From Echinarachnius parma (Eukaryota > Echinodermata > Echinoidea > Clypeasteroida > Echinarachniidae), in the NCBI GenBank assembly GCA_037951105.1, contig JBAMJV010008213.1:116301-180300 (forward strand): a stretch of DNA of 64,000 bases, in the 5' to 3' direction. This document shows, piece by piece, positions 20,979 through 33,094 of this stretch (its first letter is position 1; each line of letters starts with the position of its first letter). Position numbers and translations under genes: made by a program. The notes beneath the pieces were generated by a model. That model ran no database searches. It was not told the origin of the DNA and saw only the letters and a program-made list of their open reading frames with translations.

Positions 20979-22822
20979 TGGACCGTATGCATAAAAAGTA
21001 GCAATTGCTTGTGCTAGCCTTTTGCTTGAATCGGTATGCATAATAAAAACTTGCTTACAAGCACAAGCAATTGCTTACTGCTCGTAAGCAATTGCTTACC
21101 AAACAAGCAATTGCTTAAAACCGTATGCATAAAACTAACCTTTTACTCGTCTTGATAAGCAATTGCTTGCATTTTTTCAAGCACCTCCATACCAGCTTGA
21201 GCTCTTGCTTACTCAATACATTCGTGTATTAGGATCAGTTTTCATACCATTCCGGGATGATTTAGAGCTCCTGAGTCCAGAGATTGGGCCGTATGCATAA
21301 AAACAAGCAATTGCTTATAAGCAAATGCTTTAAGCACAAGCAAGAGCTTGTCAAGCAAAAGATCAAGTTTAAGCAATTACTTAAATTTGTATGCACAAGC
21401 TTTTGCTTGTGCTGAAACCTTTTGCTTGCACTGCCTAAGCAATTGCTTACGTGTTGGACAAAAGATCGTTACGGTTGTGCGAACATCGCACTGCAGGGCA
21501 ACAACGCTTCGTGCCCGACCTGGCAGCAGTATTTTTATTACGCTAATAGGGGGAAACAGCGCAGAGCATCAGGGGGGTTTATGTGCAGATCGATTGCCGT
21601 AAAAAGTCTAAAATAACAGGAATTTGATTAAATATGAAATCACAACATAACCTCTGGAATAGCGAGCTTGTAATCATCCTGAAACGGTACGAAAATTTGA
21701 TCCTTAAACGCGAATGCCCTGAGTGAGCAAGAAATCAAGCTGGTCTGGATGTGCTTGAAAAAACGCAAGCAATTGCTTATCAAGACAAGTAAAAGGTTCG
21801 TTTTATGCATACGGTTTTAAGCAATTGCTTGTTTTGTAAGCAATTGCTTACGAGCAGTAAGCAATTGCTTGTGCTTGTAAGCAAATGCTTTTGCTTGCAA
21901 GCAATTGCTTGTTTTTATGCATACGGCCCATTATGTTGTAATTTCATATTTAATCAAATGGCTGTTAGCTTAGACATTTATATTCATGCAGGCAATCTTG
22001 TTCATGATATGCCTTTTGTCCATCGATCTTCACTAGCTGGTATTTTTAACCAACAAAGGAAACTCCTTGATGCTCTTTGCTGTTTTTCCCCTATGTTCAC
22101 AATAAGAATGTTCATACTTTCTAATAATTTACACAATTTTTGTATATCTAGCATAGATAATTCAATTGACATTTCCAACTGTATTCAAACTACTATTATT
22201 TCATTGTGATCGGTTGTCTGTATTACATTATATATTATAATTTCGCTGTTTCTTTTTAAAACAATTTTATATTTGGAATTATATCGCGGGAAAATAAATG
22301 CTACCATGTTAGAAACTGCAACAGCGAGCTATGAACACGGAATCGAATGAAGATCCTGATCACCTGAATGCAAATGTCCTTCCTCACAATTATACGTCAT
22401 GTTTTTGCTCGTCACTTCTATCACATGAAATCAAAACACAACCAGCGTCTAACTTGCTGGAGTGTTGTATTTAACTATATGAATTGTCCTTTTGCCATTT
22501 TATTCTTCATTCAAATTTTGTACATTATACTTTGACCATCAGAAAATATTTGCGTAAGAAAAAAATGATGTTGCCAGGTCGGGCACGACCAGGGCAAGCT
22601 ATGCAAGGGACTACACGACGTTTGTATACACTACGAATCCCCTTTGTTGTCCTGCAGTGCGATGTTTGAACAACCGTAACGATGCTTTGTTCAACACGTA
22701 AGCAATTGCTTAGGCAGTGTAAGCAAAAGGTTTCAGCACAAGCAAAAGTTCATGCATACGAATTTAAGCAATTGATAAGCCCTTGCTTGTGCTACTACTT
22801 TTTTATGCATACGGCCCAATCC
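20979..22822. repeat. Interleaved foldback region built on the AAGCAATTGCTT dyad
   Basis: About twelve perfect copies of the palindrome AAGCAATTGCTT lie here, with several one-off variants. The repeat ends read GG(G/A)CCGTATGCATAAAA or its reverse (starts at about 20982, 21119, 21287; ends at about 21820, 21926, 22822). Arms 20982-21190 and 21750-21926 are reverse complements, and so are arms 21287-21530 and 22577-22822. The two arm pairs interleave (A B A' B'). No transposase was recognised, although a decayed frame (near 21660-21750, minus) is shared with 21180-21270. Confidence 0.8.
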
Positions 22823-24594
22823 ATAGACAATGCATGGCTGGCTTGTATTGTTGACACGCCAACATATGCATTGTCTATGTACTATGTGCGCACGAGGGGC
22901 GCACAACTGTCACGAGTCTCCGAGTCGCGTCGTCGACCGAGCCACAAAAACGGCTTTTTAATCATATTTCAACAATTATACTAATTTAAACTTCTAGTAA
23001 AATGTTTTCATTTTATACATAGCTTGTTATAAGTTAAGTTAAGAAAAAACTCAGCAAAAAACTCTTGAAATTCGTCGAATTCGAGTCCATGTTTCAGCTG
23101 GCTGGGCACTACACGTGCAAGCGATTGTGATGAATGTTTACCTCGCTGCAAGCGCGCTGATTGGTTGTTGACTGATCGTGCGGTCGCATAATCAGCGACG
23201 TAATTCTGACTAAAGCCCGTCGCAGATTTCAACACAAGAACAGTCGGCCCGCTGTTACTATATAGGAAGTTCTCGATTTTGCACACGAACCGCATGACTC
23301 TCCGTCCGCGTTGAGGTTGCGAAAACACCCTAATAATGAAACGTCAAGAACGACGAATCCACAAAATCAATTACAAGCACTGACGTATAGAGTATCCCCT
23401 CCCAAGACCTCCCCGTGACCTCATAATAATTTGACAAAACATTTTTTTTAAAATCAAGAATAACAATACATGTAATTGAAAATAAATAACTAAAAAGATT
23501 GTGACCCTATATACTCGTAAATTATTATGATAAAGTACAAACATATTGTGTTATTCCCAGGTGATGGAAAGTATTATACATTCTAGGTCTAATATTAAGA
23601 CATCAATTTCAGTAAGATATTCTATAAACCACAACGATACCACATACGTACATCGAGTTGATAAACTATCACTGGCATTCGACAAGTTCGAAGGTTCACA
23701 GATGTAAATAAAATATTGTAATGACACAAACTCAATCAAAACATAGTAATTGCATAGTAGTCTTACGCTTTAGGCCGATTCTCTTTGTTTTCGAAAGCTA
23801 TGTCATGGATTATTTAATATATAATCATCCTCTTAACAAGTTAGAAAGAAAGGCATCCCAATTATAACACAAATCTGATTGAGTCATTTTGATCGTGTTC
23901 TGATTAAAAACACCTTCTACCGTATATTGTCAATCATGAGGCATTCATTTCATTGATTACATATATTATACAGTCAAGTTCAAGAAATATTTCCGTAATT
24001 CCGTGTGTCCGAGTATGAACAAGTGTAAACTCTAACATGGCCCAACTAGCAAAATGTCATGCAAACTCCACAACACCTGTAACTTCGTCTTTTCCATTCA
24101 AACACAAACAAATACGGAAATATACGCGCATGTAAACCCACTGCACTATTCCAGAATTTATAGTTTGCGTGGAAAATAATTCTTGAATATCGACTGTTTT
24201 AGCTCACTTATTATGATATACGTGTTATGAATATGACATTTTATTATTAATAAGACGTTTGGCCTCTGGCTAATGCATCGGAGATAATTATATGCAACAC
24301 CTTGCATACGTCTGCGCCTGTACTGGCCGCGGGGACCGGTTTTTACCGTCACACTACCAGTATTCGCGACCCGGGAGATACATATGTGTCACTTTGTCTG
24401 AACCCGGTGAATTGGGATAGTGAATTCCACTGGACGTCGTGGAATGAGATTCCTAAAATAAGAAGACAAAATGTGTAAAAATGACGTAAAAGAAGAACTA
24501 GATATTATTTTGAACTTAAATATGTACGATGTGTAATTGTAATTATCAATGAACACATTAAAGATAAAAGACGCGATTTTCACATTTAACGTGT
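22823..24594. other. No gene seen
   Basis: No supported gene. GC rises at 23050-23330, where several minus-strand frames are open, but none gives a recognisable product or splice-site pair. The rest is AT-rich. Confidence 0.45.
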
Positions 24595-24953
24595 GCACAA
24601 GTGCAACAAGTGATGAGTGATTAATGGTGTGATCTGATATGTCCACAAAATAATGTGAACAATGTCACGTTAATTGGATGTTTTGGGCTGGGATATGAGC
24701 ACATTTGCACTGTGATATTCACTTACTCATTGCACTTACTTTATACACGGCTTGAATTATCCGGTAGACAATTTAACATCTGAACACTTCAATCGTAAAT
24801 ATATTTTGAACGAAATGGAAATTTGAAGAAAGAAAAAAAATCTGTCCCGTGCCTTTATTGTTCATATGATTATGATAAAGTATGATAGAACCACTAGATC
24901 GAGTTCGTCAAAGCAAGTTTTGAGGATTTGGACAACGTTACTATTAAAGTCCC
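24595..24953. mobile_element. TTAA-type miniature element, family 2 (diverged)
   Basis: This matches 53981-54358 with many changes (ATATGTCCACA, GATATTCACTTACTCA, CAATCGTAAATATATTT). It ends ACTATTAAAGTCCC before TTAA at 24954-24957. The left end is decayed. Its right border is only about 20 bases from the splice donor of the neighbouring exon. Confidence 0.65.
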
Positions 24954-24976
24954 TTAAAATTACACGTATAACTTAC

Positions 24977-25206
24977 ATGCTGAAATCTGTCGTCACTGAG
25001 TCTGGTGGCAGACCCGTTCTTTACGTAGTTCGTCTGCCCTTTCATTTTCATGGACGTGAGGACGAGATTCGGACCGAGGTCGCGCGCCGGCTGTACGAAC
25101 CGGTGACTGGACCACATCTGAAAGCACACACAATTGACCAGAAGACTGAGACAGGTGGTGAAGGCGAACACGCCGACCAGGATGTAAGGCAAGGGTACAC
25201 TTTGAC
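24977..25206 (-). CDS. Internal exon encoding a membrane-spanning segment
   Basis: On the minus strand, 230 bp lie between an acceptor (AATACAG before 25206) and a strong donor (CAT|GTAAGT after 24977). The exon carries two bases of a preceding codon, then 76 open codons, ending in phase 0. It encodes a short extracellular stub (QSVPLPY), a hydrophobic helix of about 22 residues (ILVGVFAFTTCLSLLVNCVC) and a charged, Ser/Arg-rich cytosolic stretch ending RLSDDRFQH. It resembles the transmembrane exon of a single-pass surface receptor. The EGF-like exon on the same strand at 48107 could be its extracellular part. I do not recognise the gene. Confidence 0.6.
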
Positions 25207-26575
25207 CTGTATTTTATAACCAAAGAAATGCAAGAACAGGGAGAAAATCGCAGTAAGCCCTTTGCCTGAAAGAATCTTGTAATATCATAAAGTTGATGGA
25301 ATCTAGACATGATGTATGTTCAGTTCAGTTTATTTCACATCACTAAGTTTCAATTTTTAAGTTTCAAGTTTCAATTTATTTTTTCATATGCAGATTAAAA
25401 CAACAAATACAAAGTATACTCATTGCGTAAAATGACAAATAAACAAAATAACATTTAGAAGACATAAGCGAGAGAAGAGAAGGAAATAAGTATGGGTGTA
25501 TTTTTATCTAGCGTATGGAAGGTATCGTGGCAGGAAGTCGTTGACTTATAAAATGCCAATACCTAAACATAATATGAAATATAAATATATTACTATCGCT
25601 AGCTGAATACCGCTCCTGGAGGGCTGACGAGCGGTAGTGATTTTTGAGCACTCAAGCTTGCATCCAGTACATTTTTTTTTTATTAGGGTTGGCACTTCTT
25701 ATCTCTAGCCCCCGGGCGGCGATTTTTTTTGGGTGAAGCCCTGGCTCTGGAATGTCTTATCAGTTGGTTGCCATGCCAACTGAGATATGAGCAGAGCAGA
25801 GAGGGCAGGAACCAGGGCAGTTAATCTCTCTGGGCCTTGAGGGAAGTAAACATGGGATTGTCGACAGTAGTAATAAAACTGATACGAATGTGGTCGATAC
25901 GGAAACAAAAATGATAAAATTGATCACCACGATGGTGGAAAACAAGCTATGGGACAATCACGTCATGAGAATAAAGCAAGCCCTACAAAAACATCAACAT
26001 CAACAACAAACATGCCTATACAAAATATTATATTCAAATGCATGATCATGACTCTTCGAAAAGGTTTAAATAAATATTACGTTGTATAATTCAAAATTAA
26101 GTATTTGTTCATGTTTCGCTTAAATTGGTTCAATTATAAGTTACAATGTAATTTATTCCATGTAATAGGACCATTATGAATCAAATTGCTATGCGCTATA
26201 AGGAGGTTCGAACTTTAGGAATTTGAAAATCGTCATGACTACGAGTAGAATATGAATGGATATTTGCATTTAAAGGGAAATCTTGTACGAAATGAGTTGG
26301 TAATAACTTTTGCTTACATATACATACATACACAAGTTTGCAGGTTATGAATATCGTACACTGTCAAAGTATTACATTTAGCAAATAGTGGAGGGGAATG
26401 TGACATAAACTGTGAGTGAGTAATCGTCCTAATAACCTTTTTTGGCAAAACATAAATGCGATTGCTATATACCTTGGCATTATTTGCCCAAATAATATTA
26501 CTATAAGAAATATGTGGTAAAAAATAAAGTATTATAAATATTCATTAAAATATGTTCAGGTAGTGTGTCCTTTAA
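25207..26575. other. Intergenic or intronic, no gene seen
   Basis: AT-rich. A CAAGTTTCAATTTATTTTTTCAT-like stretch at 25345-25440 resembles the start of a decayed 3' end of a dispersed retroelement, without enough sequence to assign it. Nothing else is supported. Confidence 0.45.
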
Positions 26576-26688
26576 TCTATAAATAATACCCATTATATCC
26601 TACATGAATGAAATCCTGTTCAGTGATTGGTCTACATAGCGTCATGTGACCAAACATAGTTATGCCCATGGAGAAAAATGTGCTATGC

Positions 26689-26740
26689 GTGACGTCATTC
26701 ATGGAATAGCCTAAATGCTATTCCATGAATGACGTCATAG
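26689..26740. repeat. Near-perfect palindrome within a small foldback
   Basis: TGACGTCATTCATGGAATAG is followed after a short spacer by its exact reverse complement. The arms carry TGACGTCA, a CRE-like octamer, at each outer edge. It would form a strong hairpin and is probably the core of a miniature foldback element. Confidence 0.75.
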
Positions 26741-26959
26741 ACGCCGGGTGATCATAATTATTGAGCCCATAGAGATGCGTGTTATAAATCTTCCCTGCGA
26801 GCAGAGGTATTGTTTTAGCTTGCGAAAGATGCTCGACGAGATTTCTCAAAGAGTTATTTAAAAAGAAATACAGCACATTTTCACCCGTGAATATCAATAA
26901 GTTCAAAAGAATATTCTAGAGATGCATTTCATGTATAACGTAGCGGTATTCGAATTTTA

Positions 26960-27387
26960 AAATTACGACAATGGTGCACATAGTGCATCGTTGTCCTTCT
27001 GTGGTCGTGACACTAATTCGTCATTTAACAATCGGCCGCGGTGTGCACTGCACTAGCTGTATTATGTGTAATGTACGAATAATTATTTTCTCCATACAAT
27101 TACACGTGTGTAGTATTTAAAGCAGGTTAATTATTCACTTTGATGCGCGCGTTTTGCATTTGGGTGCGCATTAGTTGTTAATGCGCGTAACCATGAATGG
27201 AAAGATAGCGCAATACCCGCTCTGCGCGCAAAGGGGGTCAGTGTCACAAACAGAACATAGTCTGTGCAGTGATGGTTCCATGATCAATGTTTTGTTTTTC
27301 TTTATATTTGTCTTTAATTTAATTGAAATCATTTACTTTTGCGATGATTATGATTATGCGAAGGATATAAAACAAATATATCATGCA
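26960..27387. other. No gene seen
   Basis: AT-rich with CpG-containing patches near 27130-27240. No supported coding, RNA or repeat feature. Confidence 0.4.
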
Positions 27388-27720
27388 CTATTTCGAGCCA
27401 CTAGTGAAATTATGGATTCCTCGGTGACAGAAAAAGCACTATGTTCTTCGGGTCTACGACCCTCAGAACATAGTGCTTTTCCTGTCACTTCGGAATCCAT
27501 AATTTCAACTAGAGGCTCTCAGTGCATGGTATATTTGTTTACTATTTGGAGCCACTAGTGAAATTATGGATTCCTCGGTGACATAAAAAGCACTATGTTC
27601 TTCGGGTCTACGACCCTCAGAACATAGTGCTTTTCCTGTCACCTCGGAATCCATAATTTCAACTAGAGGCTCTCAGTGCATGGTATATTTGTTTATTATA
27701 TCCCTCATGAGAATGTTATA
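27388..27720. repeat. Two adjacent hairpin repeats
   Basis: A hairpin with arms GAAATTATGGATTCC-TCGGTGACAG...GCACTATGTTCT and the reverse complement occurs at 27400-27520 and again at 27553-27670. The loop reads CGGGTCTACGACCC. The flanking ATATTTGTTTATTATATCCCTCAT matches, in reverse, the GAGGGATATAAAGCAAATAAAC at 28160, which may be the other end of the same family. Confidence 0.7.
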
Positions 27721-28344
27721 GCCCTTACGTGTTCAAGTATAATTTCTCCCATCAAATCCCAACCTCATATAGTACTTTTGTACAGTTCTTTTGTACAGTT
27801 CTGTATCGCTGCTACGCATGTGATCTCATAGGGCACGTTGTTAACAACCTCTAAATTAGGAATCAGCGAACGTTTACAAGCGAGTTGTTTTGTTCACATG
27901 ACAACCCAGAACGCAGCGGCAGCCAATGCGAACGCATGTGGGCGTACGCGTACGCGTGCGCGCGTTTGTGCGCAGAAAGTTTACGCGTGGCTACGCTTAA
28001 TAGACAATGGTATAAGCGTCTTAGCCTTTTAATCATAAATCTTGTTCATGTGCAGGATTGACACAATTGAAATAAAGTCATTAATCAATCGCCTAATATC
28101 CCGAACTTTTGAGCACTTTGTGTTAGTTATCTAGGTCGTTGGTGATCAAAATGATGTGAGGGATATAAAGCAAATAAACAAATCTCCTTACTCGGGTGAT
28201 GGATGCAAAACTATAGGTTGCCTCGGTGATCTGCGAAGGTAACTATCATGCCTCGGCTTCGCCTCGGCATGACAGTACCTTCACAGATCACCTCGGCACG
28301 TATAGTTTTGCCATCACCCTCCCAGTCGATGGTTATTTGCTTAC

Positions 28345-28543
28345 TATACGAGCTAACTTGTTGCATATTTCGATTATATGATATTTCCACGTTAAAGACT
28401 CATCTATATTAATACCAAGAAATTTTGTGTGGTCAACACGCTCTAACTCATAATCATCTATTCGTAAAAATGTATTCTGCAAATCAATACCTTTAGAGTT
28501 ACTAAATACCATATAGTTAGATTTTGATAGCTTAATAACAAGC
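28345..28543 (-). pseudogene. LINE-C ORF2 fragment, C-terminal side of the RT
   Basis: The minus strand reads KLVIKLSKSNYMVFSN, then DHTKFLGINIDESLTWKYHI, a standard post-RT thumb motif of L2/CR1-like LINEs. It directly continues the protein broken at 38192. It is bounded by TTAA and GGCTGTAGT at 28544 on one side and by a hairpin repeat on the other. A near-identical copy is at 29812-30010. Confidence 0.82.
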
Positions 28544-28980
28544 TTAAGGCTGTAGTGAAACGGTTACACGACGGTTAACCGACCGTCATCGGCAAAAACG
28601 TTTTTTGTTTTTTTTCCCCCATCCCCATTCTATAGATTCGGTCATAACATGTCACGTTGATCCCTGCTTATCTATTGCTAAAGTGAAGGTATTTTACATG
28701 TTTCACAAATAAACAAATGGTAAGAGAATTAATGATAGGGAGATTAGACTGGTAGAGCCAATCACGTCGGGGTCACCAATGTAGAAATGGTTGTTGTAAT
28801 ATATGTTAATAGAATGGTGAAGTGTCATCAATGATGTCATAAACATCTTTTTTTAGAATTTTCAAATTTGGACTTCATTTTCAGAAAGAGCATAACAAAT
28901 AATGTCCAAATACCGAAAATCAATTGAATAGGTTACGTATTGGCTGAGATATGCCCATCCGAATGATTATTGTTGTCAAT

Positions 28981-29050
28981 GGGCAATCAGTGTTATAGTG
29001 CACTGGTTCATAACTTTATGAACCAGTGCACTATAACACTGATTGCCCAT
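28981..29050. repeat. Perfect 70-bp palindrome
   Basis: Arms of 33 bases with a four-base centre (ACTT). The copy at 30449-30520 belongs to a much longer inverted repeat, so here the outer right arm was lost at the duplication junction. Confidence 0.88.
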
Positions 29051-29057
29051 AGAAGTA

Positions 29058-30527
29058 CGACCCTCAGAACATAGTGCTTTTCCTGTCACCTCGGAATCCA
29101 TAATTTCAACTAGAGGCTCTCAGTGCATGGTATATTTGTTTATTATATCCCTCATGAGAATGTTATAGCCATGTGATTGGTCGAAACGCCCTTACGTGTT
29201 CAAGTATAATTTCTCCCATCAAATCCCAACCTCATATAGTACTTTTGTACAGTTCTTTTGTACAGTTCTGTATCGCTGCTACGCATGTGATCTCATAGGG
29301 CACGTTGTTAACAACCTCTAAATTAGGAATCAGCGAACGTTTACAAGCGAGTTGTTTTGTTCACATGACAACCCAGAACGCAGCGGCAGCCAATGCGAAC
29401 GCATGTGGGCGTACGCGTACGCGTGCGCGCGTTTGTGCGCAGAAAGTTTACGCGTGGCTACGCTTAATAGACAATGGTATAAGCGTCTTAGCCTTTTAAT
29501 CATAAATCTTGTTCATGTGCAGGATTGACACAATTGAAATAAAGTCATTAATCAATCGCCTAATATCCCGAACTTTTGAGCACTTTGTGTTAGTTATCTA
29601 GGTCGTTGGTGATCAAAATGATGTGAGGGATATAAAGCAAATAAACAAATCTCCTTACTCGGGTGATGGATGCAAAACTATAGGTTGCCTCGGTGATCTG
29701 CGAAGGTAACTATCATGCCTCGGCTTCGCCTCGGCATGACAGTACCTTCACAGATCACCTCGGCACGTATAGTTTTGCCATCACCCTCCCAGTCGATGGT
29801 TATTTGCTTACTATACGAGCTAACTTGTTGCATATTTCGATTATATGATATTTCCACGTTAAAGACTCATCTATATTAATACCAAGAAATTTTGTGTGGT
29901 CAACACGCTCTAACTCATAATCATCTATTCGTAAAAATGTATTCTGCAAATCAATACCTTTAGAGTTACTAAATACCATATAGTTAGATTTTGATAGCTT
30001 AATAACAAGCTTAAGGCTGTAGTGAAACGGTTACACGACGGTTAACCGACCGTCATCGGCAAAAACGTTTTTTTTTCTTTTTTTTCCCCCATCCCCATTC
30101 TATAGATTCGGTCATAACATGTCACGTTGATCCCTGCTAATCTATTGCTAAAGTGAAGGTATTTTACATGTTTCACAAATAAACAAATGGTAAGAGAATT
30201 AATGATAGGGAGATTAGACTGGTAGAGCCAATCACGTCGGGGTCACCAATGTAGAAATGGTTGTTGTAATATATGTTAATAGAATGGTGAAGTGTCATCA
30301 ATGATGTCATAAACATCTTTTTTTAGAATTTTCAAATTTGGACTTCATTTTCAGAAAGAGCATAACAAATAATGTCCAAATACCGAAAATCAATTGAATA
30401 GGTTACGTATTGGCTGAGATATGCCCATCCGAATGATTTTTGTTGTCAATGGGCAATCAGTGTTATAGTGCACTGGTTCATAACTTTATGAACCAGTGCA
30501 CTATAACACTGATTGCCCATAGAAGTA
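29058..30527. repeat. Tandem duplication, copy 2
   Basis: Second copy of 27611-29057. It keeps the full right side of the palindrome and so marks the ancestral arrangement. The frame of about 64 codons seen in both copies near 27838 and 29305 has no recognisable product. Confidence 0.88.
29812..30010 (-). pseudogene. LINE-C ORF2 fragment, duplicate
   Basis: Duplicate of 28345-28543, with the same frame and the same border at TTAA (30011-30014) followed by GGCTGTAGTG. This copy is the one adjacent to the 8.2-kb block that separates it from the rest of LINE-C. Confidence 0.82.
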
Positions 30528-30690
30528 AAATTCATTCGGATGGGCATATCTCAGCCAATACGTAATATATTCAATTGATTTTCGGTATTTGGACATTATT
30601 ATTGATGCTCTTACGGAAAATGGAGTTCAAATTTAAAAATTCGAAAAGGTGTTTTTATAACGTCATGGCTTCTGTAGTCACAGACATCAG
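30270..30690. repeat. Long foldback, arms about 200 bp
   Basis: The left arm up to 30480 is mirrored by 30490-30690 (AATGGGCAATCAGTG, GATGGGCATATCTCAGCC, TCAATTGATTTTCGG, GGACATTAT). The inner 33 bases per side are perfect and the outer parts diverge. There is almost no spacer. Non-coding. Confidence 0.85.
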
Positions 30691-31192
30691 AAGGCTTTCA
30701 TCTTGACAATGGTTTGTTATATAAATAATACACGCTCTAGAGTGCGTTGTGTAAATGCATCGCACGCGAGGGCTAATTGTTAGCTATGCATTTACATGAC
30801 GCACGATAATAAGTAGTATTATTTGTTTTATAAAACGAGCTCAACCACGGAATTGTTTATTTTGCTGGATTATTGAAAACAGACAATTGGTCACCCAGAG
30901 TTTACAAAAGTCATCAACACTTACTGCACTCGCTTCACTGAATTTGACTCTGCATGCAGCTCAGCAGATCAACTGCAGTCGATATGGAATTGTCGATAAT
31001 TTCCCGTAAAACTGAGAATTATCAAATAACTTTATGCATTTCCATTACAAAACATACCAACATCAAACCACATATCCATATAATTTACGAAACTGCTAAG
31101 ATTTATTCACTACAGTACAGAGAATTTACAAAACGAAGCATTTTCCATCTTTTTTTTTCTCACTTTCGCAAGTTTGTCTTGGAGGGGTTTGT

Positions 31193-31246
31193 CTGTAATC
31201 GTTTGTGATCGTTTATGATCGTTTATGATCGTTAATGATCGTTTAG
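31193..31246. repeat. Short tandem repeat of TGATCGTTTA
   Basis: About five copies of a 10-12-bp unit (TGATCGTTTA with one-base variants) lie just before the LINE-B 5' region. Confidence 0.8.
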
Positions 31247-31269
31247 AAAAGAAATGTTAAAGAAATGTT

Positions 31270-33094
31270 AAAGTCTCATTAAAAAAAAGGATAGGGAACG
31301 CTATTAACGGGTGTATACACGTCACTGTTTTCTTTGGAGTACAGTGTGTGCAAGGTATTTTATAGTCGTAGAATGTTCTCTACTTTTGAAAAGACATCCT
31401 GTCTGCTTTGGCAGGATTGAGGGATTTTCGAAAATGGTTCATTGATCCTTTTTTTTTTTCAATAGTTGTATACTCAATATGTCATTGTTTTTTGTTAGGA
31501 GTAAAATACATGTGGAAATGGAGGGAAAATACTCTGGCTGCCAAAGATTAAGAGAAATTTTTTCTTTAATCTGTTAGCATTTAGGGCTTGGCTTTTATCA
31601 AATTTTTAAAAGCCAGTCTAGTGATACCACGTCACGACTGAGTGATCTCGAAAAAGGTATCGAAATTGATGAAAGGGCTCGCTTATTCATGTTTTGTTTT
31701 GTTTTTGAAAAGGGTTTTGTAATTGATAAAAACGGTTCGTTCAATGTTCCGTTTTGATTTTTTGAAAAAGAGGTATTACATGAGTATGAATTGCAGTTGT
31801 CACATTGGAATTTTGACATTCTTATAAGTGAGGTAATAAAAGAATAGCAAGTGTTTTTTTTTTTTTTTTTTACTTCTTTCTATGAGATTATTCGAAATTC
31901 CAATGTATTGTAAAGTTTTTCTTTTTATATAGATGTTATGGAGGGTATACGCGGGTAATTGAATGTCATGTAAGGCTCTCATAAAATGGGATAGAGAACG
32001 GTACTTACAGATAGGTGTGTAAATAGGTTATATGTATTGAATCCCTCAAGAGGAGTCTTGTACTTGAATGCTTGAAGAGACAAGAAATTGCTTTTTGATT
32101 GTTGTGTAAAAGGGCGGGAAAGTTAAGGGGAAATTGTTAAAGCCGGCGGACAATTGAACGTCGAAAAGGAGTCTCATAGAGAGGGATAGGAAACACTATC
32201 AACAGGTGTAAATACGTCACTGTTTTCTTGGAGTACAGAGTATGAGACAAGGTATTTTTTTTTTATTATTATGTTATTATTTTGTTCATAGTCGTACAAT
32301 GTTCTCTAATTTTTGAGACCTCCTGTCTGCTTTTGGTCAGGACTGAGGGATTTTCGAAAATGGTTCATGGATTCTTGTTCGTTTTTTTAATAGAATGCTT
32401 AAAGAAGCAAAAGTAGGTTTTATTTTTAGATAGGGTTTCGTGCTTTGGGTACAGGGGGCATTGAAAAAATCGATTGGTATGAGGTGTCCTATAGAAAAAT
32501 ACATGGAATTGGTCAATACTTTTGTTTGGAGTATAATGAATGCGAAATGTTTGAGGAAAGGGTTTCTCTCTTGCTTGAAATGCAGTGATTGCCCTCGTAA
32601 TTGTGTAGGCACTTGGTGCTTGGCTCCTTATTATTAGCCTCTTTAGATTGATGTCTGATCTCGGTCAAGACTGAAGGATTCTAAAGAAAGGCAAAATTCA
32701 GTGGTTAGGCGAATTTAAAAAAGGTTGTAGGCCAGATGTTTTGTTCATTGTTTATTCTTATTTTTGTGTAGTGAAGGGATGGGTGGCGGCTCATTCGGAC
32801 GGTAGATTATTGTTATTCTTTTTTTGTTCGCACTTGGTGGTTCGATTCGATTTATCCGTGTTTTTTTGTTTTTTTTGTTCCTTCTATGTATTGTTACTCT
32901 TGTGACTGTGCGATTTCTCTCCTTTCTTTTTTCAAGGGTTATGGCGGTAGTTCCTCTTTTCTTATTGTTTTGAAGGTGGTAACAGTCAGAATTATGAAGG
33001 TTACTCTAGAGAAGTGTGTGTCTCTGTCTCGATATTCAGGTTATATTCAAATAGAAATGATGAGAAAGTTATTACTTATTGATATTGATATATT
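31270..33094 (+). other. LINE-B 5' region with repeated blocks
   Basis: No protein is supported. A block of about 200 bp (GATAGGGAACGCTAT, CACGTCACTGTTTTCTT, GAATGTTCTCTA, CTGTCTGCTTT, GAGGGATTTTCGAAAATGG) at 31288-31445 recurs at 32175-32370. Shorter versions of its end occur near 31632 and 32665. Repeated 5' monomers act as promoters in some L1 elements; the same role here is inference from position and strand. Confidence 0.5.

Larger units (their letters stand above)
27611..29057. repeat. Tandem duplication, copy 1 (about 1.45 kb)
   Basis: This is nearly identical to 29058-30527. The junction falls at a shared TACGACC where a hairpin loop (copy 1 start) meets a palindrome (copy 1 end). 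The main differences are a 20-bp stretch present only in copy 2 near 29168 and T-run changes near 30070. It contains a hairpin (28190-28335), a LINE-C fragment and a long palindrome. Confidence 0.88.

Noticed and set aside
23008..23328. 106-codon minus-strand frame in a slightly GC-richer patch
   Set aside because: No motifs or splice sites support it.
27838..29499. Two identical 64-codon frames, one in each copy of the tandem duplication
   Set aside because: They are identical because the DNA is duplicated, they have no recognisable product, and they lie within repeat DNA.
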